Below, one piece after another: positions 6,999 through 16,935 of a stretch of DNA of 64,000 nucleotides. Every line of letters starts with the position of its first letter. Position 1 is the first letter of the stretch. The position numbers and the translations under genes are program-made. Source of the stretch: Luteimicrobium album (lineage in GTDB: Bacteria > Actinomycetota > Actinomycetes > Actinomycetales > Cellulomonadaceae). The notes under the pieces were generated by a model, which was not told the origin of the DNA, did no database searches, and was given only the letters and a program-made list of their open reading frames with translations. The stretch spans positions 868,001 to 932,000 of the forward strand of contig NZ_BSUK01000001.1 of the NCBI RefSeq assembly GCF_030161555.1, in the 5' to 3' direction.

Positions 6999-9894
6999 TC
7001 GCGGTGCTCGACTATCTCGTCGATCACGGTCCCGCCGAGGAGCTGCGCGACGAGCGCCGGCCCCACGAGGTTGAACGGGGCGGCGCCGCCGGGCGCCCCG
7101 TTCCCTGACCTGCCGGGTCCGCGTCCGCCCTGCGCGCGAGGGCCGGGTGCCGCGTCGTCGTCCCAGGGCGGGCCGTCGTCGTCGGGGGCAGGGGCAGGGC
7201 GCGCCGCTGCGGGGGCGGCCGCCTGCGGTCGAGGGGCCGTCGCGGCGGCACGGGCGGCCGCCGCACCGGTCAGGGCGGGAGCGGGCGCCGCTGCGGGAGC
7301 CGGGGACGAGGACGGGGGCGCGGCCGACCGTGCGGGGGGCGACCTCCTGCGGCAGGGGCGCCACGCGGAGCCCACGACCCTCCGTCGTCGGGGAACGGGC
7401 CGTCGTCCGGCGGCTCCGCGACGGGGATGCCGTCGTAGAACGCCGGGTCGGCTGGAACGGGGCGCGCGTCGGCGTCGGTTCGGGCGGGTGCCGCAGCTCG
7501 CGGAGCCTCGCGGGTCGCGTCCTCGGCTGCCCCGTCGGTCTCGGACCGCACGGTCGACGAGGTCGCCGGCGGCGCATCAGCCGGCGACGCGTCAGCCACG
7601 TCGTCCTCCGCCGCGCCCTCCGGTCCCGGGGTCTCGCCGCGCGGGACCGACTCGACCGGAACAGCCTCAGCCCGCTCGTCCGCGTTCGACGTGTCTGCGC
7701 TCGACAGATCTGCGCCGACGGCGTCGGACGCACCCGGCGGTTCCGCGTCGCCGTCGTCGGCACCTGAAGAGGGAACGGGGGTGTCCGGCACGCTGGACGC
7801 GGGCCGGGGCGTGCCCGCGAGCCAGGCTGCGTCCGCTGCCGACACGGCGTCGGACCGGGCCGGCGACGGCGTCGGGGCGCTCGCGGCGCGCTGGTCTGCG
7901 GCAGCCGCGTCACCGACGACGCCCGGGGACTCCGTGGCGGGACCTCGCGGGACCTCGCCTCGATCGCCGGGGGTGTCGGAACCGCTGTCGTCGTCGGGGG
8001 TCGACTGACGGTGCTCGGCCCGGGGCCGGGCCACGGGCGCGGGCGCTCCACCGACGATCGCACTGACCTTGACCGGGAAGCCGAGGGTCTCGTAGACCGC
8101 CTTCTCGACCGCCTCGGACTTGCCGCTCTGGAGCGCGCGCTGCAGGCCCGGCGAGCCGAACGAGAGCGTGAGCACGTTGCCCTCGAGCGACGCGACGGTG
8201 GCGTTCGGTGCGACGAGGCTCCACGCGCTCCGGCTGGACCTGGCGAGCGTCGCGAGGACCTCGTCCCAGCGCCGCCGGATCAGCTCGCTCTCGACCTGCG
8301 CGACGCCCGCCCCGCCGACGGGCACCGCGGGTGCGGCCGGCGGTGCGGCGGGAGCAGCCGGCGCGGGCACGGCCTCGGGCGCCGGCCGGTCGGGCTCAGC
8401 CGGTGCATCCTGCGCATCGTCCATGTCCGCCGGCTCGCCCTCAGGGCGTCCCGGCTCCGGCGGAGCGCTCTCACGCCCCTCCGGCGCGCCCGCGGGGGCC
8501 GACGCGGCCGCTCCCGGCTCGCCGTCTGCGGGTCCGGAGGCGGGTACGGGCGCCGGTTCGGGGGTCGCCGGGGGCGCGACGGGAGCCACGGCCGTGGGGC
8601 GCTCCGCGCGCGCCGGCACGTCGACCGGCCGTACGGCGCGCGGCGACGGCACGTCCGCGAGCGGCGCAGCCACCGACCCGCCACCGCCGCCGACCCAACC
8701 CCGCTCGAGCCGGTCGAGCCGAGCGCCGAACCCGGCTGCGCCGTCGTCGGCCCCGGGGAGCAGGAGCCGTGCGCAGAGCAGCTCGAGGTGCAGGCGGGGG
8801 GACGTCGCACCGGTCATCTCGGTGAGCCCGGAGTTCGCGAGGTCCGCGGCGCGCGAGAGCTCGCCGAGGCCGAGCGCGGCGGACTGCGACCGCATGCGGT
8901 CGAGCTGGTCCGTGGGCAGGTCGCCGAGCGCCGCGACCGCCTCGCCGTCCGCGACGGCGAGCACGATGAGGTCGCGCAGGCGCTCGAGGAGGTCCTCGAC
9001 GAACCGCCGCGGCTCGTGGCCCGACTCGATGACGCGCTCGACGACCCGGAACATGCTCGCGCCGTCGCGGGCTGCGAGCGCCCCGACGACGTCGTCGAGC
9101 AGGGTGGCGTGCGTGTACCCGAGCAGGGCGACGGCCTGCTCGTAGTCGAGGACGCGGCGGCGCTCCCCGGACTCGCCCGTTCCCGGGGCCTCGTCGGCGC
9201 CGGCGATGAGCTGGTCGAGCACGGAGAGCGTGTCGCGGACGGACCCGCCGCCCGCCCGCACGACGAGCGGCAGCACGCCCGACCCGACCTCGACGCCCTC
9301 CGCGCGGCACAGCTCGTCCAGGTACGGGACCAGCACGTCCGGGGGGACCAGCCGGAACGGGTAGTGGTGGGTACGGGAGCGAATGGTCCCGATGACCTTG
9401 TCGGGCTCCGTCGTGGCGAAGATGAACCGGACGTGCTCGGGCGGCTCCTCGACGATCTTCAGGAGCGCGTTGAACCCCGCCGACGAGACCATGTGGGCCT
9501 CGTCGATGATGAACACCTTGTACCGGTCGCGGCTCGGCGCGAAGGTCGCGCGCTCGCGGAGCTCGCGGGCGTCCTCGACGCCGCCGTGGCTCGCCGCGTC
9601 GATCTCGACGACGTCGAGGCTGCCCGAGCCGCCGCGCGCGAGGTCGACGCACGAGGGGCACTCGCCGCAGGGCGTGTCGATCGGGTGCTCGGGCGTGTTC
9701 TGGTGGCAGTTGAGCGTGCGGGCCAGGATGCGCGCCGACGTCGTCTTGCCGCAGCCGCGCGGCCCGGAGAAGAGGTACGCGTGGTTGACGCGGCCCGTGC
9801 GCAGCGCCTGCATGAGCGGCCCCGTCACGTGCTCCTGACCGATGACCTCGGCGAAGGTCTCGGGGCGGTAGCGGCGGTACAGGGCTGTGCTCAC
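6995..9894 (-). CDS. dnaX: DNA polymerase III subunit gamma/tau, one frame break near the C-terminus
   Basis: The clamp-loader ATPase of the replisome. The N-terminal 370 residues show all hallmarks: YRRYRPETFAEVIGQEHV, Walker A GPRGCGKTTSARILA, a four-Cys zinc site, Walker B VFIIDEAHMVS and the SRC-like FATTEPDKVIGTIRSRTHHYPF. A long Pro/Ala/Glu-rich region with a polymerase-binding-like patch (VAQVESELIRRRWDEVLATLA) follows. The frame breaks in a C6 run (7334-7339); adding one C joins it to a tail ending FNLVGPALVAQLLGGTVIDEIV, whose stop overlaps the VOC gene start. The GTG at 9894 is 7 bases after a TACAGT -10, so the mRNA is probably leaderless. Confidence 0.95.
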
Positions 9895-9989
9895 CCCGGC
9901 AACTGTAGACGCCCCCACCCACCCACCGGCAGGCCGGTCCCCAGGGCCCTCTGGGGGCGCGGGGGCGCCGTCGGGCATAGCGTTCCGCC

Positions 9990-10834
9990 ATGACGAAGAA
10001 GGATCGCCGGGCCAAGGCTCGCAAGCTGCCCGACGACGTGTACGAGGCCGAGCTGTTCCGTCTCCAGGCCGAGCTGGTCAAGCTCCAGCAGTGGGTCCGC
10101 GCGACGGGGGCGCGCGTCGTCGTCGTGTTCGAGGGCGTGACGCGGCCGGCAAGGGCGGCACGATCAAGCGGATCACCGAGTACCTGAGCCCGCGCGTCGC
10201 GCGGATCGCGGCGCTTCCCGTGCCGACCGAGCGCGACAAGACCCAGTGGTACTACCAGCGCTACGTCGCGCACCTGCCCGCGGCGGGCGAGATCGTCCTC
10301 TTCGACCGCTCCTGGTACAACCGGGCCGGCGTCGAGAAGGTCATGGGCTACTGCACCCCGCAGGAGCACGCCCGGTTCCTGCGCCAGACGCCGATCTTCG
10401 AGCAGATGCTCATCGACGACGGCATCCTGCTGCGCAAGTACTGGTTCTCCGTGTCCGACGCCGAGCAGCTCAAGCGGTTCCGCTCGCGCCTCACGGACCC
10501 GGTGCGACGGTGGAAGCTGAGCCCGACGGACCTGGAGTCGATCCACCGCTGGGAGGACTACTCGCGCGCCAAGGACGAGATGTTCGTGCACACGGACCTG
10601 CCGGGGAGCCCGTGGTTCGTTGTCGAGTCGGACGTCAAGAAGCACGCGCGGATCAACATGATCAGCCACCTGCTGTCGACGATCCCGTACGAGGACGTCG
10701 CCGCCGGCGAGGAGATCGAGCTGCCTGAGCGGCCCGCTGCGTCGCGGGGCTACGAGCGTCCGCCGCGTGAGCTCAGCACCTACGTGCCCGACGTCGCGCT
10801 CTCGCTCCTCGGGGACCCCGAGCGCTCGCTCTGA
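9990..10834 (+). CDS. ppk2: Polyphosphate kinase 2, one frame break
   Basis: About 281 residues of a PPK2-family enzyme, which transfers phosphate between polyphosphate and nucleotides. Walker A (GRDAAGKGGTIKRITEYL), the Walker B-like FDRSWYNRAGVEKVMGYC and the lid (KYWFSVSDAEQLKRFRSR, DPVRRWKLSPTDLESIHRW) are present, fitting the single-domain class that uses nucleoside diphosphates. The frame breaks between VVVFEG and RDAAGK near 10133-10136; adding one C restores the motif exactly. The ATG follows TAGCGT by 6 bases, suggesting a leaderless mRNA. Confidence 0.93.
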
Positions 10835-10850
10835 CCCCGGGCAAAAGTAA

Positions 10851-10942
10851 GGACCCCCGCACACCCGTCAGAGCCCGCCTGCCCTTGCTACCTTCCGGTC
10901 CTGGGGGAGTTCAGCAGGATGACGCCGCACGAGGGGTCTGCG
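10851..10942 (-). ncRNA. ffs: Signal recognition particle RNA (small bacterial type)
   Basis: The minus strand carries the conserved SRP domain IV: GCTGAACTCCCCCAGG, then the GGAA tetraloop in ACCGGAAGGT, then AGCAAGGGCAGG. The ends pair through GACCCC and GGGGTC. The RNA binds Ffh and targets membrane and secreted proteins. It lies between ppk2 and tRNA-Ser, close to dnaX, a frequent arrangement in bacteria. The ends are estimated from pairing. Confidence 0.9.
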
Positions 10943-11081
10943 GACCAGGGTACCGGACCTCGGGCCGGGTCCCGGACGCCGGGGCCTGCCCCGGAGCCCG
11001 GTTTCGGCGGGGCCCCGTCCGTCCGGTATCCTCGTGAGGCCGCAGTGCGTGCCGGGCCCGCCCGACGACGCAGCGCGGCGA

Positions 11082-11168
11082 GGAGGATTCGCCTAGTGGC
11101 CTATGGCGCACGCTTGGAAAGCGTGTTGGGTTTAACAGCCCTCGGGGGTTCGAATCCCCCATCCTCCG
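11082..11168 (+). tRNA. tRNA-Ser (anticodon GGA)
   Basis: A class II tRNA with acceptor stem GGAGGAT/ATCCTCC, anticodon loop TTGGAAA (anticodon GGA, reading UCC/UCU), a long variable arm and the T loop GGTTCGAATCC. The discriminator base is G, and CA follows. A strong hairpin follows 27 bases later. Confidence 0.96.
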
Positions 11169-11194
11169 CAGAACGGATGTCTCGGACATCAGCG

Positions 11195-11225
11195 AAGGCC
11201 CCGGACCACGCAGGTCCGGGGCCTT
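11195..11225 (+). terminator. Terminator of tRNA-Ser(GGA)
   Basis: A perfect 13-bp stem AAGGCCCCGGACC / GGTCCGGGGCCTT with a 5-base loop, placed directly after the tRNA gene. Confidence 0.85.
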
Positions 11226-11436
11226 CTGCGTGGCTGACCCGGTCGTCGAGCTGTAGGGGATCGGGTGTGCCATCGTTGGCCGGCGGCACACCTTCTACCT
11301 GGAGCGCCGCCAAGCCGCCCGCCCCTGACGTCCGGGCTCGGGTCAACTCGTCGAGACGGGGGAATCTGCTCTTCCGCGGCCCTCCGAAGAACAGATTCCC
11401 CCGTCTCGACGGACCCTCGAGCGTCGGGACCCGGCG
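11226..11436. other. Intergenic stretch, no gene seen
   Basis: About 210 bases between the tRNA terminator and the end of the DUF916-like gene. Open frames here are short and lack homology or start signals. The only structure is the 61-bp palindrome listed separately. Confidence 0.6.
11350..11410. repeat. 61-bp inverted repeat with 19-bp perfect arms
   Basis: Arms GTCGAGACGGGGGAATCTG (11350-11368) and its exact complement (11392-11410) enclose a 23-base centre in which CTTC and GAAG can pair again. It lies just beyond the 3' end of the DUF916-like gene and could act as its terminator. The length of the perfect arms and the nested structure are unusual for a simple terminator. Confidence 0.8.
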
Positions 11437-12572
11437 TCAGCCCGCGGACCCGGCCTCGGCCCGCTCGCGCAGCGCCTCCGCGACCGCCTCCTCCACGCGC
11501 GCCTCCTCGCGCGCCCGACGGCGCCCCCTCCCACGCCGCACGCCCCGGACCACCAGCACGACGACGGCCGTCGCCACGACGAGCACGAGGAGCAGCACCC
11601 ACGGCACCGCCCACCCGTGGGCGGACCCCTCGACGAGCGAGAGCGACGACGTGGAGCCCGACGCGTCGGTGACGACGGGCGTCACGGCCACGGCTGCGCT
11701 CAGGCGCCCGCTCCCGACGACCCCGGGCAGGGTGACGGACACCGGCCAGGACTCCCCGGCAGCAGGTCGGGGGCGGCCGTGGCGGGCGCGGCATCCTTCG
11801 AGAACCAACCGAACGGCCCGCTGACCCGGACGGCCTGCTGCGCCGACACGACCGTGTTGCCGGTGTTGTGGAGCGTGTAGGTGACGGTCGCGTCGCCACG
11901 GCCGAGCGGGTCCGCCGTGGTCGCGTGGTGCACCCGGACGTCCTCGACGGCGAGCGCCGGTGTCGCCGCGCCGCTGACGTGGAGCGTGAGGCGCACGCCG
12001 AGCCGACGGTCGACGTTGATGCCCTCCGCGTCGTCCTTCTGCCGCAGCGACGTGACGACGCCGCCGACGTAGTCGCCGGGGGTCGCGTTCTTCGGGACGT
12101 CCACGGCGAAGGGCACGGTGGCGGTCTTGCCCGGCTCGACGGTGATGCTCTTCTTCGCGGCGGTCGTCCACGCGCCGACGCCCACGGACTTCTCCCCCGC
12201 GACGAGCAGGTCGAGCCGCCCGTCCTCGGTGGTGCGACCGTCGGCGGCGTAGACGGCGAGCGTGAGCGCGATCTTCCCGTGGTTCGCGACGACGAGGCCG
12301 TCGGTCGTGCTGCGACCGGGCGCGAGCGTGTAGGTGAAGCTCGTGCGGTCGGCGCCGCGGTCGTTCGACGCCGTCCGGACGGTCCAGGTCACGTCCTGGT
12401 CGCCCGACGACGCCGCGACGAGGCGCGGCGCGGCCGTCACGGGCGTCGTGACGGCGAGACCGACCACGAGCGCGGTCAGCAGGACGACGACGGCGCGGGC
12501 GACGCGCGGGAGGCTGCGCCGTCGGGCACCCGGACGGGACGCGGGGGCGGAGGGGACGGTCGGGAAGGTCAT
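11437..12572 (-). CDS. DUF916/WxL peptidoglycan-binding-like surface protein, one frame break
   Basis: About 378 residues. A signal peptide (ARAVVVLLTALVVGLAVTTP) leads into a region matching the DUF916-type domain of WxL systems: VTWTVRTASNDRGADRTSFT, LAPGRSTTDGLVVANHG, and VPKNATPGDYVGGVVTSL. A second Ig-like domain, one membrane span (WVLLLVLVVATAVVVLVV) and a basic tail follow. In Firmicutes such proteins hold WxL proteins at the wall. The frame breaks at a G4 run (11754-11757) between PDLLPG and ESWPVSVTLP; one extra G repairs it. It lies downstream of a phosphatase with a WxL-like tail, its likely partner. Confidence 0.75.
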
Positions 12573-12605
12573 GGGGTCCTCGGGGTCGTGCGGGTGGCGG
12601 GTAGC

Positions 12606-12643
12606 CCGGTGGGGTGGACGCCGCACGGCGCCCACCCCACCGG
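12606..12643 (-). terminator. Hairpin between the phosphatase and DUF916-like genes
   Basis: Outer arms CCGGTGGGGTGG / CCACCCCACCGG and inner arms CGCCG / CGGCG form a long stem just after the phosphatase stop. It may reduce read-through into the downstream gene. Confidence 0.7.
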
Positions 12644-12661
12644 TCCCTGACGGGAGTGCGC

Positions 12662-14640
12662 TCAGCTGCTCAGCGCGGTGATCGTGAGGGTGGCGCGGTA
12701 GCTGCCCTTGTCGACCGTGTCGGGGAGCTGGAGGTCGAGGTCGGCCCCGAGCTTCGCCGTGCCCTTGTCGTGGCCCTGGGCCGCGGAGCCGAGGCCCCGC
12801 GACGAGGCGAGGCCGTTGCCGCCGGCGAGGCCGGAGCCCACCGGGGCGCCCGCCTTCGCGCCCGCACCCGACTGGACGAGCTTCGGCGTCCAGCCGAGGT
12901 ACTTGCCGCCGAACGACTTCGAGCCGTCGGTGAAGTCACCGACGGACGCCGAGACCGACCACGGGGCGTGGGAGCGACGCGTGTCGGTCACGGTGATCGG
13001 GTTTATCGCACCCGCGGCCTCGAAGTGGTCGCCCTTGTCGGTGGCCGTGCCGAGGTCGACGAGGCCGTTGTAGCCGTCGATCGTCCAGCCGAACTCGCCC
13101 GGCGCGGCCTTCGGGACGGCGACCTGCAGGTCCTCGCCCGAGCCGTGGTACGGGTGCACCGTGACCTTGTCGACGACCGAGCCGACCGGCTGTCCCTGGT
13201 CCGTGTTCTTGCACCACGAGACGTTGCCCAGCTCGACGGCCGCGTTCGGCGCCGCGCAGGTGCCCGAGCGCACGTCGGACACCGTGAGCTTGTCGGCCTT
13301 GACCTCGACCTTGACGTAGCTGCGGACGTGCTCCTGGTTCGCCACGGAGGCGTACCAGTAGTTGTTCGGGTTCAGCGGGTCGGCGTAGTTGTCGGGCTTC
13401 GACGCCGAGGCCGGCACGGGCGCGGTCAGGTCGTAGTACTTCGAGCCCGACGCCGAGTTCGCCGTCACGTACAGCACGCCGCCCGGACCCGGGAAGACGT
13501 CGGCCTGGCCGGGCTTCTCGTCGGCGTCCGCCTTCTTGTTGCTGTTGACGAGGTAGCTGCGGGCGTAGCTGTGGTCGTGACCCTGCAGGACGATGTCCAC
13601 CCCGAGCTTCGAGAAGGTGGCGGGCAGGTCCTTGCGACGCTGGATGTTGTCCGAGTCCTGCGCGTGGTCGGCGACGGAGTACACCGAGTGGTGGTAGACG
13701 AGCACCTTCCACTTGGCCTCGTCGCCGTGCTGCTTGATGACGTCGCTCACGTACGCGATGTGCGCGTCGTCACCGCCCCGCCCTGCGAGGTGGCGTAGCT
13801 GTTCGAGTTGAGGTCGATGAACAGGACGTCCTTGTAGATGTACCAGTAGTCGCCGCCGGACGTGTTCGACGTCGGGCTGCCGTTCGCGTAGTACGCGGCC
13901 GACCGGTCGGTGTTGGGCGTGGAGAAGTGCTGCTCGTATGCCTTGCCGCCGACGTCGTGGTTGCCGATGGTGGCGGCCCACGGGATCTGGCGGAGCTCGT
14001 CGGGCGCGAGGAACGCGTCCCACTGCGCCTCCGTGTTGGCGGTCTCGACCTGGTCGCCGCCCGAGACGAGGAGCTCGGCCTTCGGGTTCGCGGCGGTCGC
14101 GACGTCGAGGGTGTCCTGCCAGCCCGCCTGGTCCTTGGCGACGTTCCCCGACGACCCGATCTGCGGGTCGCCCAGGAACAGGAAGTCGAAGTCGCCGTCG
14201 AAGTCCTGCGTCTTGAAGGAGTAGGTGGGCGACCAGCTCCCCGCCGCACCGACGCGGTACGAGTAGGTGGTGTCCTCCTCGAGGCCGGTGATCGTGGCAT
14301 GGCGGTTGTAGCCGCCGCTCGTCGCGATGTTCGCGGTGCCGGTCGCGGTGAACTCGGCGCTGTCCGCGGGGAAGGCGCCGCCGTCGAGCGATGCGGTGGG
14401 CGCGAGCTGGACCTCCTGGGCGGTGTCCGCGCTCGAGTACCAGCTCACGATCCGCTGGGACTCGTCGGCGCCGACGCCGAGGATGATCCCCTTGAGGGTC
14501 GTGGGTGTGTCGTCGGCATGCGCCGGCAGGGCGGCGAGCGCGCCGAACCCGGCGGTCAGGGCGACCGTCGAGGCTGCGGTGAGACCCAGGAGCCGGCGTC
14601 GGGCCGGTCCGTGGGGAAGTGCCGCACGGGTCAAAGACAT
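12662..14640 (-). CDS. Secreted metallophosphatase with C-terminal WxL-like domain, one frame break
   Basis: About 659 residues, exported by a twin-Arg-like signal (RRRLLGLTAASTVALTAGFG, cleavage after LPAHA). A fibronectin-like domain precedes a calcineurin-type metallophosphatase of the purple acid phosphatase group: FLFLGDPQ, SGGDQVE, IGNHD, VYHHSVYS and LQGHDHSYAR supply the metal ligands. The last 120 residues (PWSVSASVGDF, GWTPKL, LGADLDLQLPDTVDKGSYRA) resemble WxL-type domains. The frame breaks at a G4 run (13776-13779) between SYATSQGG and GDDAHIAYV; one extra G repairs it. It probably acts on extracellular phosphoesters at the cell surface. Confidence 0.85.
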
Positions 14641-14773
14641 GGGGTGTCCATCCTTCGATCGATGAGTGCTGCTAGGGGCGAGCACAACGTGACGAACCGG
14701 GGTGAACGCGGCGTGAACGCGCGGGTGCCGGCGCGGGGCACGCGCGGGAACTCCCTGCCGGCTCACAGCGGCC

Positions 14774-16006
14774 TCACCCGGTGGTCACACGTTCGAGAAA
14801 CCACACGAGGCCCATGACGGCGACGCCCGCAGCGACCAGTCCCGTCACCCACGCGCCGGCCCGGGGCGAGCGTCGGCGCAGCAGCGAGAGCAGCGGGAAG
14901 ACGGCGAGGATGATCCCCAGCTGGACCGCCTCGATCCCGACGTTGAACACGAGCAGCGACCACAGCAGCGACCCGGAGAGCTCGCGGTCGAGGCCGAGCG
15001 CTCCCGCGAAGCCGAGCCCGTGCACGAGCCCGAAGCAGAGGACGACGCCGAGCCGGAGCCACCCGGCCCGGTCGAGCCCGAGCGGCCCGCGCGCGAGCTC
15101 GAGGCCGGCGTACCGCTCGGCGGGCGAGCGCAACCGCCACAGGTGCCACGCGGCGACGACCGCGATCGACAGCGCGATCACCGGCTCGACGACGCGGGCC
15201 GGCACCTCGACGAGCCCCGTCGCCGCGCACACGAACGTGATCGAGTGGGCGACCGTGAACGCGGTCGCCGCGAGGACGATCTCGCGGAGCCGGCGCGAAC
15301 CGACGATCACCGCGAGCAGGAACAGGATGTGATCGGTGCCCGTGAGCAGGTGCTCCGCGCCGAGCCGGAAGAACGTCCACGTCTCGGCGAGGAGCGACTG
15401 GTCGGTCGAGAACGACGGGTGCGACCCGTCGAGCGCCGCTGAGCCGTGCTGCTCGTCGAGCTCGTACGTCACGACGGTCTTGGCGTCCTTGACGTAACCC
15501 TCGGAGTCGGGGAACAGCCGGCTCGTGAGCGTGTGCGAGCCGTCCGACGGCGGGCAGGTCTCGTCGAGGACGAGCACCGCGTACGGCACGCCCTCGCGCC
15601 GGGTCATGGTCACGGCGCCGTCCTGGACCGGAGTGCACGCGACGTCGCCGGACGAGACGGCGAACCGCCCGGTCACATAGGCGAGGACGGGCGCGGCATG
15701 GTCGGCGAGGGCCCGCGCCATGGCGTCCGTGTCGCCGTCGTCGAACGCGGCCTGGCCGGCCTCGTAGAGCGCGTCGACGTGCTGCGTGTCGGCGACGGAG
15801 ACCACGAGGAGGTCGTACTCGAGCCCGAGCTCGACCCGCACGTGCCCGCGCTCGGGCTGCGTGGCGTCGACGTAGACGGTCGTGCTGAAGCCGTGCGCGG
15901 ACGCGGTCTGCGCGGGCCACAGAGCGAGGGCGAGCAGCACGAGGACGGGCGCGAGGCGGGTCAGGCGGGCGAGGAAGGCGGTCCGGGCGGTCGTCCGGGG
16001 TGGCAT
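14774..16006 (-). CDS. HupE/UreJ-family membrane protein
   Basis: A 410-residue protein with a signal peptide (VLVLLALALWPAQTASA) starting the mature chain at HGFSTT. An extracytoplasmic N-terminal domain of about 210 residues has two Cys (DVACTPVQ, ETCPPSDG). The C-terminal HupE/UreJ-type membrane half contains HLLTGTDHILFLLAVI, FTVAHSITFVCAATG and GLVHGLGFAGAL, whose His residues are the family's likely metal site. Relatives are suspected nickel or cobalt transporters. It is divergent from the 16152 gene. Confidence 0.82.
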   Translation of the reverse strand: MPPRTTARTAFLARLTRLAPVLVLLALALWPAQTASAHGFSTTVYVDATQPERGHVRVELGLEYDLLVVSVADTQHVDALYEAGQAAFDDGDTDAMARALADHAAPVLAYVTGRFAVSSGDVACTPVQDGAVTMTRREGVPYAVLVLDETCPPSDGSHTLTSRLFPDSEGYVKDAKTVVTYELDEQHGSAALDGSHPSFSTDQSLLAETWTFFRLGAEHLLTGTDHILFLLAVIVGSRRLREIVLAATAFTVAHSITFVCAATGLVEVPARVVEPVIALSIAVVAAWHLWRLRSPAERYAGLELARGPLGLDRAGWLRLGVVLCFGLVHGLGFAGALGLDRELSGSLLWSLLVFNVGIEAVQLGIILAVFPLLSLLRRRSPRAGAWVTGLVAAGVAVMGLVWFLERVTTG

Positions 16007-16151
16007 GGCGGTCCTTCGTGTCGGGGAGGCGCTCGCACGATGTCGTCACCCGATGAACGCGAGACGGAGGGCGGACGAACGCTCGGCGAACGATCGGCCG
16101 CACGGCGTTCGCGCAGGTCGGAGGGTCCGACGCGTGGGGTAGGAAAGGACC

Positions 16152-16850
16152 GTGCCCCACCGTCCCCGCACCCTGCTCGCCACCGTCGCCGGTGCCCTCG
16201 TCGCCTGCGGCCTCGCCGTCGGGGTCGCCGTCGCGCGCGGGGGCGACGACTGGTCCGGTCCCCACGTCGCTCCGACGGCCTCGGGCGTGCTCGCCGCGGA
16301 CTTCGTCCGCCCGACGGGGACGCCGAGCCCCGAGGCGACGATCACGCCCGCGCCCGGCTCCTGGGACGCCGTCCGGCCGTCCGGGCCGCTGCGCGTCGTG
16401 CTGCTCACCACCGACGACGACGGCCCGACCGCCGCGGTCGCGGCCGCGGTGCGCGACTGGGCGGGCGACGAGGATGTGTCGCTGCGGACCGTCGTCTCCC
16501 GCGACGCCGCGGACCGGCTCCCGGCCGCGCTGCGGGCGATCGACCTGCACCCCGACCTCGTGATCTCGGCGGGCGAGGCGCTCGTCGACCCGCTCGCCCA
16601 GGTGACGCCGAGCCACCTGGACCAGGAGTTCCTCGTGGTCGGGGCCGAGCTCGCGGAGCCGACGGCGAACGTCACGGCCGCGGACTGGTCGGGCGCGTCG
16701 TTCCGTGGCGAGGGGCTGGGGGCCTCGTCCGCGTACGACGCCTCGTCGTTCACGCCCGAGCGGTGCGGTGCCGCCGTGCGGGCAGGCGTGGCCTCGGTGC
16801 TGAGCGGGCTGACGGGCATCGTGGTCTGGCTCGACGACGCGCCGGCCTGA
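16152..16850 (+). CDS. Conserved membrane-anchored or secreted protein of unknown function
   Basis: A 232-residue protein with an N-terminal hydrophobic signal or anchor (LLATVAGALVACGLAVGVAVA) and an alpha/beta domain: LRVVLLTTDDDGPTAAVAAAV, HPDLVISAGEALVDPLA and FLVVGAELAEP look like successive strands and helices of a periplasmic-binding-like fold. I recognise it only as a conserved actinobacterial protein, possibly distantly related to BMP/Med-type binding proteins. The GTG start has GGAAAGGA just upstream; TAGGAA also sits 6 bases before it. No partner gene suggests a role. Confidence 0.6.
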   Translation: MPHRPRTLLATVAGALVACGLAVGVAVARGGDDWSGPHVAPTASGVLAADFVRPTGTPSPEATITPAPGSWDAVRPSGPLRVVLLTTDDDGPTAAVAAAVRDWAGDEDVSLRTVVSRDAADRLPAALRAIDLHPDLVISAGEALVDPLAQVTPSHLDQEFLVVGAELAEPTANVTAADWSGASFRGEGLGASSAYDASSFTPERCGAAVRAGVASVLSGLTGIVVWLDDAPA

Positions 16851-16881
16851 GACCGGCTGGTTCCGACGGTCGGTGACGACA

Positions 16882-16916
16882 CCGGGGCCGCCCCTCAGCA
16901 GAGGAAGCGGCCCCGG
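16882..16916. terminator. Bidirectional terminator hairpin
   Basis: Ten-bp arms CCGGGGCCGC / GCGGCCCCGG with a 15-base loop lie between two converging genes (16850 and 16936). Confidence 0.75.
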
Positions 16917-16935
16917 CCGGTCGTGGTGGGACCTG

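Noticed and set aside
7270..7375. Programmed frameshift in dnaX, as in E. coli
   Set aside because: The break is at the very C-terminus in a C6 run, lacks the A-AAA-AAG slippery site, and fits the general one-base-deletion pattern of the window.
11082..11436. Integration site at tRNA-Ser(GGA)
   Set aside because: No integrase, no repeated tRNA 3' end and only normal chromosomal genes on both sides.
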